Positions 25,545-35,232 of a stretch of 52,103 nt of DNA are shown piece by piece (the stretch's first letter is position 1; the number at the start of each line of letters is the position of its first letter). A program made the position numbers and the translations under genes. This stretch comes from Halothiobacillus sp. (GTDB lineage: Bacteria > Pseudomonadota > Gammaproteobacteria > JAAZVP01), in the NCBI GenBank assembly GCA_018623495.1, contig JAAZVP010000016.1, forward strand, positions 1 through 52,103, read 5' to 3'. The notes under the pieces are model-generated. The model saw only the letters and a list, made by a program, of their open reading frames with translations. It was not told the origin of the DNA and did no database searches.

Positions 25545-26486
25545 ATGGACACCTCGGAAGACCATCGCGAAGGCCTCTACCCGATCCGCGCCGTTGCCGC
25601 GCGGACCGGGGTCAATCCCGTGACCCTGCGGGCCTGGGAACGCCGTTACGGCCTGGTCAAGCCCCAGCGCACGGCCAAGGGCCACCGCCTCTACAGCGAG
25701 GCGGACATCCAGCGCATCGAGCAGATCATGGGCCTGCTCGACCAGGGCGTGGCCATCAGCCGCGTGCGCAGCCTGCTCGACCAGCCGCAGGCGTCGACCC
25801 CGCCGCCCGCGCCCGAGGTCGGCGAAGGGGCGGCCGACGCCCTCACCGGCTACCGCCAGCGGATGCACGCGGCCATCGAGCGCTTCGACGACCGCGCCCT
25901 GCTCGCCGCCTACAACGACGCCCTCTCGCTCTACCCGGTCGACATGGTCGCCCGCGACCTGATCCTGCCGATGAACCGGGAGGTGGCCGAGGCGGCCCGC
26001 CGCGGACCGGGCAGCGTCGCCGAGGCGCAGTGGCGCTTCTTGAACGCCTTTCTGCGCAACAAGATCGGTGCCCGCTTCCACCAGCAGATCACCCAGAAGG
26101 CCGGGCGCCGGCTGGTGACCGCCTGCCTGCCGGGCGAGTCCAGCGAGATCGAGCTGCTGCTGTTCTGCCTGAGCGCGATGACCTACGGTTTCCGCGTGCT
26201 GCTGCTGGGCAGCGACGTCTCCCTGGAGCTGATCGCGCCCACCGTGGAGCGCTCGGGGGCCTCGGGCGTGGTGCTCTTCGGCGACGCCCACAGCGTGGAC
26301 CCGAGCACGGACGGGGCGCTGGACACGCTCGCCGACGACCTGCCGGTGCCGGTGTTCGTCGGCGGCAGCTACGCCGAGCGCCGCGGCCACGCCCTGAGCG
26401 CCGGCGGCAGCCAGCCCCTGCCCGAGGACTGGCACGCCGCGGTGGACCGGATCCGGCGCGGCCTGGGAGCGGGCGAGCCCGGCTGA
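25545..26486 (+). CDS. litR: MerR-family regulator, LitR/CarH type with degenerate B12-binding domain
   Basis: A 313-residue repressor-like protein. The MerR winged helix-turn-helix (about 12-80; AVAARTGVNPVTLRAWERRY) is followed by a Pro-rich linker and the helical bundle plus Rossmann-like domain of CarH/LitR. In B12-binding members a W-x9-EH motif and an E/DxHxxG motif hold the cofactor. Here W163 is present but the EH position is K173-I174, and the loop reads GESSEIE (197-203) with no His. It is therefore unlikely to bind adenosylcobalamin and resembles class II LitR, reported in Pseudomonas to rely on a partner light sensor. No LOV gene is in the window. It probably controls the divergent SDR operon and the 12.5-20.6 kb operons. 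Confidence 0.85.
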   Translation: MDTSEDHREGLYPIRAVAARTGVNPVTLRAWERRYGLVKPQRTAKGHRLYSEADIQRIEQIMGLLDQGVAISRVRSLLDQPQASTPPPAPEVGEGAADALTGYRQRMHAAIERFDDRALLAAYNDALSLYPVDMVARDLILPMNREVAEAARRGPGSVAEAQWRFLNAFLRNKIGARFHQQITQKAGRRLVTACLPGESSEIELLLFCLSAMTYGFRVLLLGSDVSLELIAPTVERSGASGVVLFGDAHSVDPSTDGALDTLADDLPVPVFVGGSYAERRGHALSAGGSQPLPEDWHAAVDRIRRGLGAGEPG

Positions 26487-26495
26487 GCCGGGCTC
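26475..26495. terminator. Hairpin spanning the convergent stop codons of litR and amrA
   Basis: A perfect 9-bp stem GAGCCCGGC/GCCGGGCTC whose 3-base loop is the TGA stop of the regulator gene. The stop of the opposing AMMECR1-like gene lies at its right edge. Position and symmetry fit a bidirectional terminator, though there is no T-run. Confidence 0.5.
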
Positions 26496-27051
26496 ATTCG
26501 AAGGACTCGGTCCCGTAACGCCAGACGCGCACCGCCGGCGACCAGAAATCGGCCGGCAGGCCGGCCTTGCGGCGGAGCTGGGCGAGAAACTCGGCGGGCT
26601 CGGGCAGGCTTTCCCAGACCGCCGGCAGGAAGGTGGCCCGGCGCCCCGCCGCCTCCAGGATGAGGCCGTCCTCCCCCGGCCGCAGGCGCTCGAGCAGCTC
26701 GGCCTCGTCGGTCACCGCCAGCGGCTCCGGGGCCCCCAGCACCGACAGCTTCACCCGCAGCGCGTCGAACTCGGCCCCGTCCAGGGGCGCGAACCGGGGG
26801 TCACGGAACGCCGCGGCGAAGGCGTTCTCGGCCACGTCCACCACCAGGGGCCGATGGGCCTCCAGGCTGCCGATACAACCCCGCAGCCGCCCCTCGATCT
26901 CGAGGGTGACGAAGCTCGCCCCCGACCCGCGCAGATCGGCCGGGAAATGGTGCGCCGCCACCGCCGCCGGCCGGCCCCGTTCCAGGCCGTGGGCAATGGA
27001 ATCGCGCGCCAGCCCCGCCAGCTGCCGGCGGGCATCGTGGTCCAGGGTCAT
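26494..27051 (-). CDS. amrA: AmmeMemoRadiSam system protein A (AMMECR1 domain)
   Basis: A 185-residue AMMECR1-domain protein. The family signature LRGCIGSLEAHRPLVVDVAENAF is clear, with FRDPRFAPL, LRVKLSVLG and FLPAVWESLPEPAEFLAQL. The RGCIGS Cys is the likely functional residue. I start at ATG 27051, which overlaps the amrB stop by four bases; an apparent longer frame is only antisense sequence. AMMECR1, Memo and a radical SAM enzyme recur together in bacteria and archaea; the pathway is not established, though modification of a substrate by the radical SAM enzyme is likely. Confidence 0.9.
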   Translation of the reverse strand: MTLDHDARRQLAGLARDSIAHGLERGRPAAVAAHHFPADLRGSGASFVTLEIEGRLRGCIGSLEAHRPLVVDVAENAFAAAFRDPRFAPLDGAEFDALRVKLSVLGAPEPLAVTDEAELLERLRPGEDGLILEAAGRRATFLPAVWESLPEPAEFLAQLRRKAGLPADFWSPAVRVWRYGTESFE

Positions 27052-27845
27052 GCCGCCTCTCCCAGGCGCCAGGCCCCGTAGCCCACCACGCGATCCGCCG
27101 GCCCACCCGCGTCGGCGGAAGTGGCCATCCCCAGGCGCTCGACCCGCAGGCCGCGCCGCCGGGCCACCTGCAGCAGTCCCTGCAGGGGAACCCGGCCGCA
27201 GGCCTGCTCGAAGCCGATGGCCGCCGGGTCGAGACGCTCCACGGCCTCGGCCGTCGCCGCGTCCATCCGCCGGGCCTCGGCGTCGGGATGGAAATGGGAG
27301 AGATCCGAGCTCACCACGACCAGCGTCTCCGGTCCGCCCCAGAGGGCCTCGATCACCTCGGCCACCGCCGCGGGCGGGCAGTCGCCCACCACCACGGGCA
27401 CCAGCTCGAAATCCGGCAGCAGGCGCTGGAGAAACGGCAGCTCCACCTCGATGCCGTGCTCGCGGGCGTGGGCCGCGTCGAAGACGTGCACCTCGGGGTA
27501 GCCGGCGATGCGTTCCAGCGCCTCGGTGTCCAGCGCCACCTCGCCCAGCGGCGTGGCGAAGCGGTTGGCCGAGGGCAGCGCCATGCCCGCCACCGGCACC
27601 CGGTGGCTGGGGCCGAGCACCACCACCCGGCGGATCCGGGCGGCCACCGACGCCACGCTGGCGAAGGCCCGGGCGGCCAGGGCCCCCGAGAAGGGCAGGC
27701 CCGCGTGCGGGGCCACCAGCGCGGACGGTGCCTGGCCCGGCGCCGGGCCGGCGGCCTCGAGCAGTCCGTCCACGCGGCGGCCGAGCTCGGCGGGATCGGC
27801 CGGGTAGAACAGGCCGGCGACGGCGGCGGGTCGGGTCTCGTTCAT
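27048..27845 (-). CDS. amrB: AmmeMemoRadiSam system protein B (Memo-like)
   Basis: A 265-residue Memo-family protein. Motifs: AVAGLFYPADPAEL at the N terminus, LVAPHAGLPFSG, VVLGPSHRVP, DAAHAREHGIEVELPFLQ, VVVSSDLSHFH, and FEQACGRVPLQGLL. The His and Asp residues form the dioxygenase-like metal site that Memo shares with extradiol dioxygenases. The start has an AGGAG ribosome-binding site 6 bases away. It is co-translated with amrA, and divergent from the radical SAM gene across 234 bases with no other gene. Confidence 0.9.
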   Translation of the reverse strand: MNETRPAAVAGLFYPADPAELGRRVDGLLEAAGPAPGQAPSALVAPHAGLPFSGALAARAFASVASVAARIRRVVVLGPSHRVPVAGMALPSANRFATPLGEVALDTEALERIAGYPEVHVFDAAHAREHGIEVELPFLQRLLPDFELVPVVVGDCPPAAVAEVIEALWGGPETLVVVSSDLSHFHPDAEARRMDAATAEAVERLDPAAIGFEQACGRVPLQGLLQVARRRGLRVERLGMATSADAGGPADRVVGYGAWRLGEAA

Positions 27846-28079
27846 GCTCGCTCCTGCAACTGGGCGTTCCATGATCCTCCGACCCGGGAAGGCCGGCAAA
27901 GATCCTCGGGAAGGCGCCCCCGGGCCCTCGAAGCACCGGCGCGCGGCCAACCGCCCCCGCCGACCCGTGCCGGGCCTCCCCGGCAGCAGGCCCGGTCCCG
28001 GGGCAAGCCCCGACAAGCCGGGAATTATTCCCCGGGTGGCGCGTCCAAGGCGACAGATGCATTCGAGCAAGGCCCGATC

Positions 28080-29183
28080 GTGAACCCCATCGAAGCCCCC
28101 CTTCGCCTGGACGACCCGGACGTGGTCCCCACCCGCTACTGGCACCGCCTGGACGACGGCCGCATCCAGTGCGACCTGTGCCCCCGCGCCTGCAGGCTCC
28201 ACGAGGGCCAGCGCGGGCTGTGTTTCGTCCGCGCCCGGGTCGAAGACCAGGTGGTGCTCACCACCTACGGGCGTTCCAGCGGCTTCTGCGTCGACCCCAT
28301 CGAGAAGAAGCCGCTCAACCACTTCCTGCCCGGCACCCCGGTACTCTCCTTCGGCACCGCCGGCTGCAACCTGGCCTGCAAGTTCTGCCAGAACTGGGAC
28401 ATCAGCAAGTCGCGGGAAATGGACACCCTGATGGACCGCGCCGACCCCGGGGCCATCGCCCGCACCGCCGAGGCGCTGGGTGCGCGCAGCGTGGCCTTCA
28501 CCTACAACGACCCGGTGATCTTCCACGAGTACGCCATCGGCGTGGCCCGGGCCTGCCACCAACGGGGCATCGCCTCGGTGGCCGTGACCGCCGGCTACGT
28601 CTGCCCCGAACCACGGGCCGAGTTCTTCCGGTACATGGACGCCGCCAACGTGGACCTCAAGGCCTTCACCGACGATGCCTACTGGAAGGTCACCGGCGGC
28701 CGCCTGGCCGACGTGCTGGAAACCCTGGAGTATGTCCACCACGAGACCGACGTCTGGCTGGAGATCACCACCCTGCTGATCCCCGGCATGAACGACTCCG
28801 ACGAGGAGCTGCGCGCCATGACCCGCTGGGTGGAACAGCACCTGGGACCGGATGTCCCCATCCACTTCTCGGCCTTCCACCCGGACTTCAAGATGCAGGA
28901 CCGTCCCCCCACGCCCCCGGCCACCCTGACCCGGGCGCGGGAGATCGCCCTGGACAGCGGGCTGCGGTATGCCTACACGGGCAACGTCCACGACGAGACC
29001 GGCGCGAGCACCTACTGCCCCAGCTGCGGGACCCGGGTCATCGGCCGCGACTGGTACGAGATCACCAGCTGGAACCTGGATGAAAAGGGACACTGCCGGG
29101 CCTGCGGCGGCGAGATCGCCGGCGTCTTCGAGGCCAGCCACGGCAGCTGGGGCGCCCGACGCCGGCCGGTGCGGATCGGTTGA
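28080..29183 (+). CDS. amrS: AmmeMemoRadiSam system radical SAM enzyme
   Basis: A 367-residue radical SAM protein. The [4Fe-4S] motif is C96-x3-C100-x2-C103 (CNLACKFCQNWDIS). An N-terminal motif CDLCPRACRLHEGQRGLC and a C-terminal zinc-ribbon-like Cys set (YCPSCG; CRACGG) are both typical of AmrS. I start at GTG 28080; there is no ATG in frame nearby, and AAGG lies a few bases upstream. The enzyme should generate a 5'-deoxyadenosyl radical; the substrate is unproven. It is divergent from amrB/amrA, so the three-gene system is split between strands. Confidence 0.9.
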   Translation: MNPIEAPLRLDDPDVVPTRYWHRLDDGRIQCDLCPRACRLHEGQRGLCFVRARVEDQVVLTTYGRSSGFCVDPIEKKPLNHFLPGTPVLSFGTAGCNLACKFCQNWDISKSREMDTLMDRADPGAIARTAEALGARSVAFTYNDPVIFHEYAIGVARACHQRGIASVAVTAGYVCPEPRAEFFRYMDAANVDLKAFTDDAYWKVTGGRLADVLETLEYVHHETDVWLEITTLLIPGMNDSDEELRAMTRWVEQHLGPDVPIHFSAFHPDFKMQDRPPTPPATLTRAREIALDSGLRYAYTGNVHDETGASTYCPSCGTRVIGRDWYEITSWNLDEKGHCRACGGEIAGVFEASHGSWGARRRPVRIG

Positions 29184-29354
29184 AGAGCTGGAAGCTGGAA
29201 GCTGGAAGCTGGAAGCAATGATCGTGGGCGGTCAAAGCCAGCACTGACAAGAGGTGCTGCCCCAAAAGGTGCGACACTTTTTCGGGGTCAGTCCAACACT
29301 CCCTTCTTCCCGCTTCGGGCTTTCCGCTTCCAGCGGCAGCGAAGCTGCGCTTCC
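29184..29354. repeat. Short tandem 7-mer repeat and imperfect hairpins between amrS and ldhA
   Basis: Just after the amrS stop, GCTGGAA is repeated four times in tandem (29187-29214). A GC-poor hairpin follows: CCCCAAAAGG... pairing imperfectly with ...CTTTTTCGGGG (about 29263-29290). Then comes a segment with several GCTTCC/GGAAGC-like words. It has no ORF of interest. It may be a scar of an interspersed repeat or a bidirectional termination region between convergent genes. Confidence 0.5.
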
Positions 29355-30368
29355 CTACCCCGCCATCACCCGCTCGGGGATGATTTCCTTCTCGCAGGTT
29401 TCGCCGGACTCCAGGCAGCTGACGTTGTCCAGGGTCTCCTCGGCGATGGCGGTGAGCGCCTCCTCGGTGAAAAAGCCCTGGTGGCCGGTGACCAGCACGT
29501 TGGGGAAGGTCAGCAGGCGCTCGAAGACATCATCCTGGATCACCCGGTCGGAGAGGTCCTCGAAGAACAGGTCGCCTTCCTGCTCGTAGACGTCGATGGC
29601 GAGCGATCCCACCCGGCCGGACTTGAGGCCCTCGATCACCGCCGGGGTGTCGATCACCCGACCGCGGCTGGTGTTGACGATCATCACCCCGCGTTTCATC
29701 CGTTCCAGCGCCGACGCGTCGATCAGGTGGTCGGTCTCGGGGGTCAGCGGGCAGTGCAGGCTGACGATGTCGGATTCCGCGAACAGCCGCTCGAGCGCCA
29801 CGAACTCCACCCCGCTGGCCCGGAGCCGCTCGCTGGGAAAAGGGTCGTGGGCCACCACCCGGCAGCCGAAGCCGTGGCGCATGATGCCGGCGAAGGTGGC
29901 ACCGATCCGCCCGGTGCCGATCACGCCCACCGTCTTGCCGTGGAGGTCGAAGCCCTCCAGGCCGCTCAGCGAGAAGTTGCCGTCGCGCACCCGGTTGTAG
30001 GCCCACGGCAGGTGGCGGTTGAGGCCCAGGATCAGCGCCACGGCGTGCTCGGCCACCGCGTGCGGCGAGTAGGCGGGCACGTGCACCAGTCGCAGGCCGG
30101 ATTCCCGCAGGGCGCGCAGGTCGACGTTGTTGAAGCCCGCGCAGCGCAGGGCGATGAAGCGGGTGCCCCCCTCCTCCAGGCGGCGGATCACCTCGGCATC
30201 GACGATGTCGTTGACGAACACGCACACGCAGGGATAACCCCGGGCGAGATCCACGGTCTCGGCGGAGAGACGGGACTCGAGGAAATGGACCTCGTGCGTC
30301 TCCTCGCGGTTGGCGCGCTCGAAGAAACGCCGGTCGAAGGACTTGGTGGAAAACAGTGCAATCTTCAT
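29355..30368 (-). CDS. ldhA: D-lactate dehydrogenase (fermentative, LdhA type)
   Basis: A 337-residue D-2-hydroxyacid dehydrogenase, near E. coli LdhA (329). Shared features are MKIALFSTKSFDRRF, the VFVNDIVDAEV stretch, ALRCAGFNNVDL, VPAYSPHAVAEHAVALI, the NAD motif GVIGTGRIGATFAGIM, NTSRGRVID (catalytic Arg), VYEQEGDLFFEDLSD and TGHQGFFTEEAL (catalytic His). The product reduces pyruvate to D-lactate with NADH in the cytoplasm. I start at ATG 30368; a longer frame to 30566 is unlikely. It is divergent from the dihaem peroxidase gene. Confidence 0.92.
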   Translation of the reverse strand: MKIALFSTKSFDRRFFERANREETHEVHFLESRLSAETVDLARGYPCVCVFVNDIVDAEVIRRLEEGGTRFIALRCAGFNNVDLRALRESGLRLVHVPAYSPHAVAEHAVALILGLNRHLPWAYNRVRDGNFSLSGLEGFDLHGKTVGVIGTGRIGATFAGIMRHGFGCRVVAHDPFPSERLRASGVEFVALERLFAESDIVSLHCPLTPETDHLIDASALERMKRGVMIVNTSRGRVIDTPAVIEGLKSGRVGSLAIDVYEQEGDLFFEDLSDRVIQDDVFERLLTFPNVLVTGHQGFFTEEALTAIAEETLDNVSCLESGETCEKEIIPERVMAG

Positions 30369-30463
30369 CGGGACTCCGCGACGGGTTGAAGGCCCTGCCA
30401 ATCTAGCAGAGCACCCACGACAACCCGATGAAGGCCGGCGGACTTGCCCGGCGGCCAGCGAGA

Positions 30464-30476
30464 GACCATCATGGTC
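30464..30476. promoter_or_regulatory. Small palindrome between ldhA and the peroxidase gene
   Basis: GACCAT-C-ATGGTC is a perfect 13-base palindrome, 96 bases from ldhA and 33 bases before the chosen peroxidase start. It could be an operator. The chance of such a short palindrome arising is not small. Confidence 0.25.
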
Positions 30477-30508
30477 ATGTGGATTTCGAGGGGAACAAGG
30501 GGACGGCA

Positions 30509-31480
30509 TTGACCACGCGGGGCCGACGGTGGCGGCTCGGTCGGCGGGCGTGCGCGGCCCTGGCACTGCTGGCCACCGGGCCCGCCGCCGGCGAGGCCCC
30601 GCTCGAGCCGATCCCGCCGGCCACCAACCTCGCGCCGGCCAAGGTCGCCCTGGGCGAGCGCCTCTTCCACGACCCGCGGCTCTCGGCGGACGGCTCCACC
30701 AGCTGCGCCAGCTGCCACCGCCTCTCCGCCGGCGGTGACGACGATCACCCGCGCTCGGTGGGCGTGGCCGGGCGGCAGGGCAGCCTCAACGCGCCCACGG
30801 TCTTCAACGCCCGTTTCAACGTCGACCAGAACTGGGACGGCTCCGCCCCGGACCTGGAGGGCCAGATCGACGGCCCCATCCACGATCACCGCGAGATGGC
30901 CACCGACTGGCCCGAGGTGGTCGCCACCCTCGAGGGGCTGGCCGATTACCGCGGCGATTTCGAGTCCCTCTACGCCGACGGCGTCACCGCCGCCAACGTC
31001 CGCGACGCCATCGCCGAGTTCGAGCGCAGCCTGGTGACGGTGGACGCACCCTTCGACCGCTACCTGCGCGGCGAGCCCGACGCCCTCGACCCGCGCCAGC
31101 AGGCCGGCTACCGGCACTTCGTCGACTACGGCTGCGTGGCCTGCCACAACGGCCGCAACGTGGGCGGCAACATGTACGCCACCATGGGGGTGATGGGCGA
31201 CTTCTTCGCCGATCACGACAAGCAGGGAAAGGCCCACCTGGGGCGCTTCCGGGTCACCGGCGATCCCGCCGACCGCCATCTCTTCCGCGTGCCCAGCCTG
31301 CGGCTGGCCGTCGACACCGCGCCCTACCTGCACGACGGCAGCATCGACGAGCTCGAGGAGGTGATCCAGGTGATGGCCGAATACCAGCTCGGACGCCGCA
31401 TTCCCGCCGAGGACGTGGCCCTGATCGCCGAGTTCATCGGCTCGCTGCGCGGCGAGTACCGTCCCTACCCCACCGACTGA
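30509..31480 (+). CDS. Dihaem cytochrome c peroxidase
   Basis: A 323-residue CcpA/MauG-type protein. Signal peptide (about 1-27), then two haem-c sites: C66-AS-C69-H70 and C209-VA-C212-H213. The first domain has [20 protein letters not shown] and [20 protein letters not shown]; the second ends with [16 protein letters not shown]. It reduces hydrogen peroxide in the periplasm with electrons from a c-type cytochrome. Start choice is uncertain: TTG 30509 follows AAGGGGA and directly precedes a normal basic signal peptide, while ATG 30428 and GTG 30479 add implausible N-terminal residues. The next gene starts 7 bases later, so they may be one operon. Confidence 0.87.
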   Translation: MTTRGRRWRLGRRACAALALLATGPAAGEAPLEPIPPATNLAPAKVALGERLFHDPRLSADGSTSCASCHRLSAGGDDDHPRSVGVAGRQGSLNAPTVFNARFNVDQNWDGSAPDLEGQIDGPIHDHREMATDWPEVVATLEGLADYRGDFESLYADGVTAANVRDAIAEFERSLVTVDAPFDRYLRGEPDALDPRQQAGYRHFVDYGCVACHNGRNVGGNMYATMGVMGDFFADHDKQGKAHLGRFRVTGDPADRHLFRVPSLRLAVDTAPYLHDGSIDELEEVIQVMAEYQLGRRIPAEDVALIAEFIGSLRGEYRPYPTD

Positions 31481-31487
31481 TCCGCCC

Positions 31488-34400
31488 ATGGATGCCACCC
31501 TGCAGCACCGCCGCTTCTTCCTGCTCGCAGTCGGCCTGCTCGCCGGCCTGGTGGCCGTGCTGGCCGGCTGGTGGTCGATGAACCACGAGGCGGGCTCGGA
31601 CAAGCCGGTGACCCGTTGCCTGCTGCAGCTCAAGCAGATGGAGACCCACCTGGACAAGCAGGTGCTGCGGCTGGTGTCGCTGGATCTCGCCAACCAGGAC
31701 CCGGTGGCCCGGGCCCTGCACCGGACGCGCGCGCTCTCCCGGCGGCTGGAGGCGTCCGACTTCGCGGCCGACCCGGCCATCGCCCACCGGGTACGGCGCT
31801 ACCTGGAACTGCGGCGGCGCAAGGCCGACGTGATCCGGCGCATGCAGGCACAGGTGGCCATCCTGCGCAACTCGCTGCTCTACGTGCCGGGGGCCGATGC
31901 CACGGCCGCCGACCCGCGCCTGGAATCACTGGCCTCGACCCTGCTGGTGCACGAACTGAGCCCCTCCCGGCCCAGCCTGGACCGCCTGCAGGGCCGCATG
32001 GCGGCCATCCGGGACAACCCGCCGCCGGGGGTCGCGCCGGCCGACATCGAGCTCGTCCTCGCCCACGCCGAGGCCGCCCTGGCGGCCACCGGGCGACTGG
32101 AATCCCTGCGCCTGACGCTCGCCGAGCTGCCGGTGGAGCAGAGCCTCGACCGCCTGATCGCCGCCCGCTCGAGCCAGCTGGCCGACCACAACCGCCGCGT
32201 GGCCACCCTGGGCGGCCTGCTCACGGCCCTGGTGGGCGTGCTCGTGCTGGCACTCGCCTACACCCTGGTCCGGTTACGCCGCGCGCACGTGGGCTCGGAG
32301 CTCACCAAGCGCCGCCTGCACGATGCCATCGAGAGCCTGCCCGAGGCCTTCGCCCTGTTCGACGCCCGCCAGCGGCTGATTTTCTGGAACCGCCGCCTGG
32401 CCGACTTCTACCCCGCCCTGCGCGAACGCCTGCGCCCCGGTCTTGCGCGCGAGTCGATCAGCGAGATCCTGCGCGGCGGGGCCTACTGCAGCCTGGCGGC
32501 CCACCGGGAGGACGCGCCCGATGCCGGCGGCACCTACCTGCAGGAGAACGACGGCCACAGCTACCTGGCCAGCGACAGCCCCACCAGCGAGGGCGGCATC
32601 GTCAGCCTGCGCACCGACATCAGCGAACAGCGCCGCGCCGAGCTGGAACTGCGCAAGCTCTCCCTGGCCGTGGAGCACAGTCCCATCGGCGTGGTGATGA
32701 CCGACCGCGACGGCCGGCTGGAATACGCCAATCCCCACTACCGGCGCATCATCGCCGACGACACCCCCCTCGAGGGCCGGCTGCCGATGGTGCTCGACCC
32801 GGCGATCCACGACGCCGCCGACGCGGTCTGGGCGGCCGTGGCGGCCGGGCGCAACTGGCGCGGCGAACTGCGGGCGGTGCGTGGCGACGGTGAAGGGTTC
32901 TGGCAGGAAGTGCTGGTCTCGCCCATCGCCGACGCCTCCGGTGCGCCGGCCCGGCTGGTAATCCTGGTGGAGGACATCACCGAGCGCCGGCGCAACCAGG
33001 AGGCCCTGCGGCTGGCGGCGACGGTGTTCGAGGCCACCTCCGAGGCGATCATGGTCACCGACCACAACAATCGCATCAAGGCGGTCAACCCGGCCTTCAC
33101 CGCGATCACCGGCTACACCACCGAGGAGGTCACCGGCGAGAACCCCCGCCTGCTCTCCTCCGGCCGCCACTTCAGCGGCTTCTACGAGTCCATGTGGCAG
33201 GCACTCAACCGCGAGGGCCGCTGGCAGGGCGAGATCTGGAACCGGCGCAAGGACGGCGTGGTGTACGCCGAGTGGCTGTCGATCGTGGCCATCCACGGGC
33301 CCGGGGGCACGGTCGAGGAATACGTCGCCATCTTCTCCGACATCACCCGCCAGAAGCAGCACGAGGAGGAGATCCAGCGCCAGGCCAACTTCGACGAGCT
33401 CACCGGCCTGGTCAACCGCAACCTGTTCCGCGACCGGCTGCGCTCGACCCTGGCGCAGGCCCGGCGCGAGGCCCGGGCCTGCGCCCTGCTGTTCATCGAC
33501 CTCGACGGCTTCAAGCTGGTCAACGACAGCCTGGGCCACGGCTTCGGCGACGCCCTGCTGCGCCGGGTCGCCCGGCGGCTGGAAAGCCGCGCCCGCGAAT
33601 CCGACACCCTGGCCCGCCTGGGCGGCGACGAATTCACCCTGCTGCTCTCGTGCATCGACGACCGCCACCAGGCGGCCGGCGTCGCCGGGGAACTGATCGA
33701 GTCGCTCAGCCGGCCGTTCGCCGTCGACGGCCACGAACTGCGCATCGGTGCCAGCGTCGGCATCACCGTCTTCCCCGAGGATGCCGACGACGACGAGGAC
33801 ATGGTGCGCAAGGCCGACCTGGCGATGTATGCCGCCAAGGCGGCGGGCAAGAACACCCACGTGTTCTTCGATCCCGCCATGGACGACGACGTCAACCAGC
33901 GCCTGGCGCTGGAAAACGACCTGCGGCGCGCCCTGGCCGCCGGTGGCGAAGCACTGGAGCTCTACTACCAGCCGGTGGTGGAGACCGGCTCGGGGCGGAT
34001 CACCGGCTTCGAGGCACTGGCCCGCTGGTACCACCCCGAGCACGGCACGATCCCCGCGGCGGACTTCGTGCCGGTGGCCGAGCAGTCGTCGCTGATCCAC
34101 GAGCTGGAGGAATGGGCGCTGGCGAGTGCCTGCCGGCAGCTGGCGGCCTGGCAGGATGCCGGGCTCGAGGTGGAGATCGCGGTCAACCTCTCCACCCGCG
34201 AGATCCAGCGGGGGCTCTCGGTCGCCGAGCTGGTGCAACGGGTGGAGGCTGCCGGCGTCTCGCCCCGCTCGCTGACCCTGGAGGTGACCGAGAGCCTGCT
34301 GATCGCCGATGCCGAGTACGCTCGTGACTGGCTGCGCGCGGCCCGCTCGGCGGGCTTTCGCATCGCCCTGGACGACTTCGGCACCGGCTACTCGTCGCTG

Positions 34401-34703
34401 GCCTACCTGCGCACCCTGCCGGTGGACGTGCTCAAGGTGGACCGCTCCTTTCTCCACGAGATCCCCGGCAACGCCCACGACGCGGCGCTCGCGCGCGGCA
34501 TCATCCTGACCGCGCACAGCCTGGGACTGAAGGTGGTCGCCGAGGGCGTGGAGCGCCGGGAACAGCTGGGCTTTCTCGAGGAACGCGGCTGCGACCGCGT
34601 GCAGGGCTTTCTCTTCAGCCGCCCGGTACCTGCCCACCGCGCGGCGGAACTGCTGCGCCCCGCCGGTCGGAACCCGGAACGGCCGGGGAGCTTCAGCGCC
34701 TAA
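31488..34703 (+). CDS. Multi-PAS GGDEF-EAL cyclic-di-GMP protein
   Basis: A 1071-residue inner-membrane protein. Membrane helix 1 is at about 9-28, a helical periplasmic sensor region at 30-235, and helix 2 at about 240-262. The cytoplasmic part has three PAS modules (about 276-385, 388-505 and 508-630), a GGDEF domain (GGDEF near 711, preceded by RESD, an RxxD inhibition site) and an EAL domain (FEALARW near 841; [19 protein letters not shown]) with its catalytic residues. It should make and/or break cyclic-di-GMP. It starts 7 bases after the peroxidase gene, which hints that a peroxide or redox signal is relevant. Its end overlaps folE by 11 bases, convergently. Confidence 0.92.
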   Translation: MDATLQHRRFFLLAVGLLAGLVAVLAGWWSMNHEAGSDKPVTRCLLQLKQMETHLDKQVLRLVSLDLANQDPVARALHRTRALSRRLEASDFAADPAIAHRVRRYLELRRRKADVIRRMQAQVAILRNSLLYVPGADATAADPRLESLASTLLVHELSPSRPSLDRLQGRMAAIRDNPPPGVAPADIELVLAHAEAALAATGRLESLRLTLAELPVEQSLDRLIAARSSQLADHNRRVATLGGLLTALVGVLVLALAYTLVRLRRAHVGSELTKRRLHDAIESLPEAFALFDARQRLIFWNRRLADFYPALRERLRPGLARESISEILRGGAYCSLAAHREDAPDAGGTYLQENDGHSYLASDSPTSEGGIVSLRTDISEQRRAELELRKLSLAVEHSPIGVVMTDRDGRLEYANPHYRRIIADDTPLEGRLPMVLDPAIHDAADAVWAAVAAGRNWRGELRAVRGDGEGFWQEVLVSPIADASGAPARLVILVEDITERRRNQEALRLAATVFEATSEAIMVTDHNNRIKAVNPAFTAITGYTTEEVTGENPRLLSSGRHFSGFYESMWQALNREGRWQGEIWNRRKDGVVYAEWLSIVAIHGPGGTVEEYVAIFSDITRQKQHEEEIQRQANFDELTGLVNRNLFRDRLRSTLAQARREARACALLFIDLDGFKLVNDSLGHGFGDALLRRVARRLESRARESDTLARLGGDEFTLLLSCIDDRHQAAGVAGELIESLSRPFAVDGHELRIGASVGITVFPEDADDDEDMVRKADLAMYAAKAAGKNTHVFFDPAMDDDVNQRLALENDLRRALAAGGEALELYYQPVVETGSGRITGFEALARWYHPEHGTIPAADFVPVAEQSSLIHELEEWALASACRQLAAWQDAGLEVEIAVNLSTREIQRGLSVAELVQRVEAAGVSPRSLTLEVTESLLIADAEYARDWLRAARSAGFRIALDDFGTGYSSLAYLRTLPVDVLKVDRSFLHEIPGNAHDAALARGIILTAHSLGLKVVAEGVERREQLGFLEERGCDRVQGFLFSRPVPAHRAAELLRPAGRNPERPGSFSA

Positions 34704-35232
34704 TCAGCTGGAGGAATTCCATGCGGGTACGGGCGTCACGGAACTGGCCGAGCATCACCGAGGAGCTCATCCAGGAATTCTGCTTCTCCACCCCGCGCAT
34801 CATCATGCACAGGTGCTGGGCCTCGATCACCACGCCCACGCCGGCGGCGTCGGTCACCGACTGCAGGGTCTCGCCGATCTGGCGGGTGAGGTTCTCCTGG
34901 ATCTGCAGCCGGCGGGCGAACATGTCCACCAGCCGGGCGATCTTGGACACGCCGATGACCCGGCCGGTGGGCAGGTAACCCACGTGGGCCTTGCCGATGA
35001 ACGGCAGCAGGTGATGCTCGCAGAGCGAGTAGACCTCGATGTCGCGGACGATGACCATCTCGTCGTTGTCCGACTCGAACAACGCCCCGTTGACCACCGC
35101 CTCGACCGACTGCCGGTAGCCCCGGGTGAGGTAGTCGAAGGCCCTGGCCGCGCGCCGGGGCGTCTCCCGCAGACCGTCGCGTTCGAGATCCTCGCCCACC
35201 GCGCGGATGATGCCCGCGTAATGCTCTTCCAT
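34693..35232 (-). CDS. folE: GTP cyclohydrolase I
   Basis: A 179-residue FolE. The zinc ligands are C71, H74 and C142 ([21 protein letters not shown] and QHLCMMMRG), and the C-terminal end [16 protein letters not shown] is typical. The enzyme converts GTP to 7,8-dihydroneopterin triphosphate, first step to folate and pterins. I prefer ATG 35232, which has GGAAG at good spacing, over the ATG six codons upstream. FolE paralogues often belong to LitR-type photolyase/cryptochrome regulons, where they supply pterin or folate cofactor, but this copy is about 8 kb from the regulator and may be housekeeping. Confidence 0.92.
   Translation of the reverse strand: MEEHYAGIIRAVGEDLERDGLRETPRRAARAFDYLTRGYRQSVEAVVNGALFESDNDEMVIVRDIEVYSLCEHHLLPFIGKAHVGYLPTGRVIGVSKIARLVDMFARRLQIQENLTRQIGETLQSVTDAAGVGVVIEAQHLCMMMRGVEKQNSWMSSSVMLGQFRDARTRMEFLQLIRR

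Noticed and set aside
29255-29300. Remnant of a RAYT transposase element
   Set aside because: The hairpin is reminiscent of such element edges, but there is no transposase fragment and only one copy in the window.
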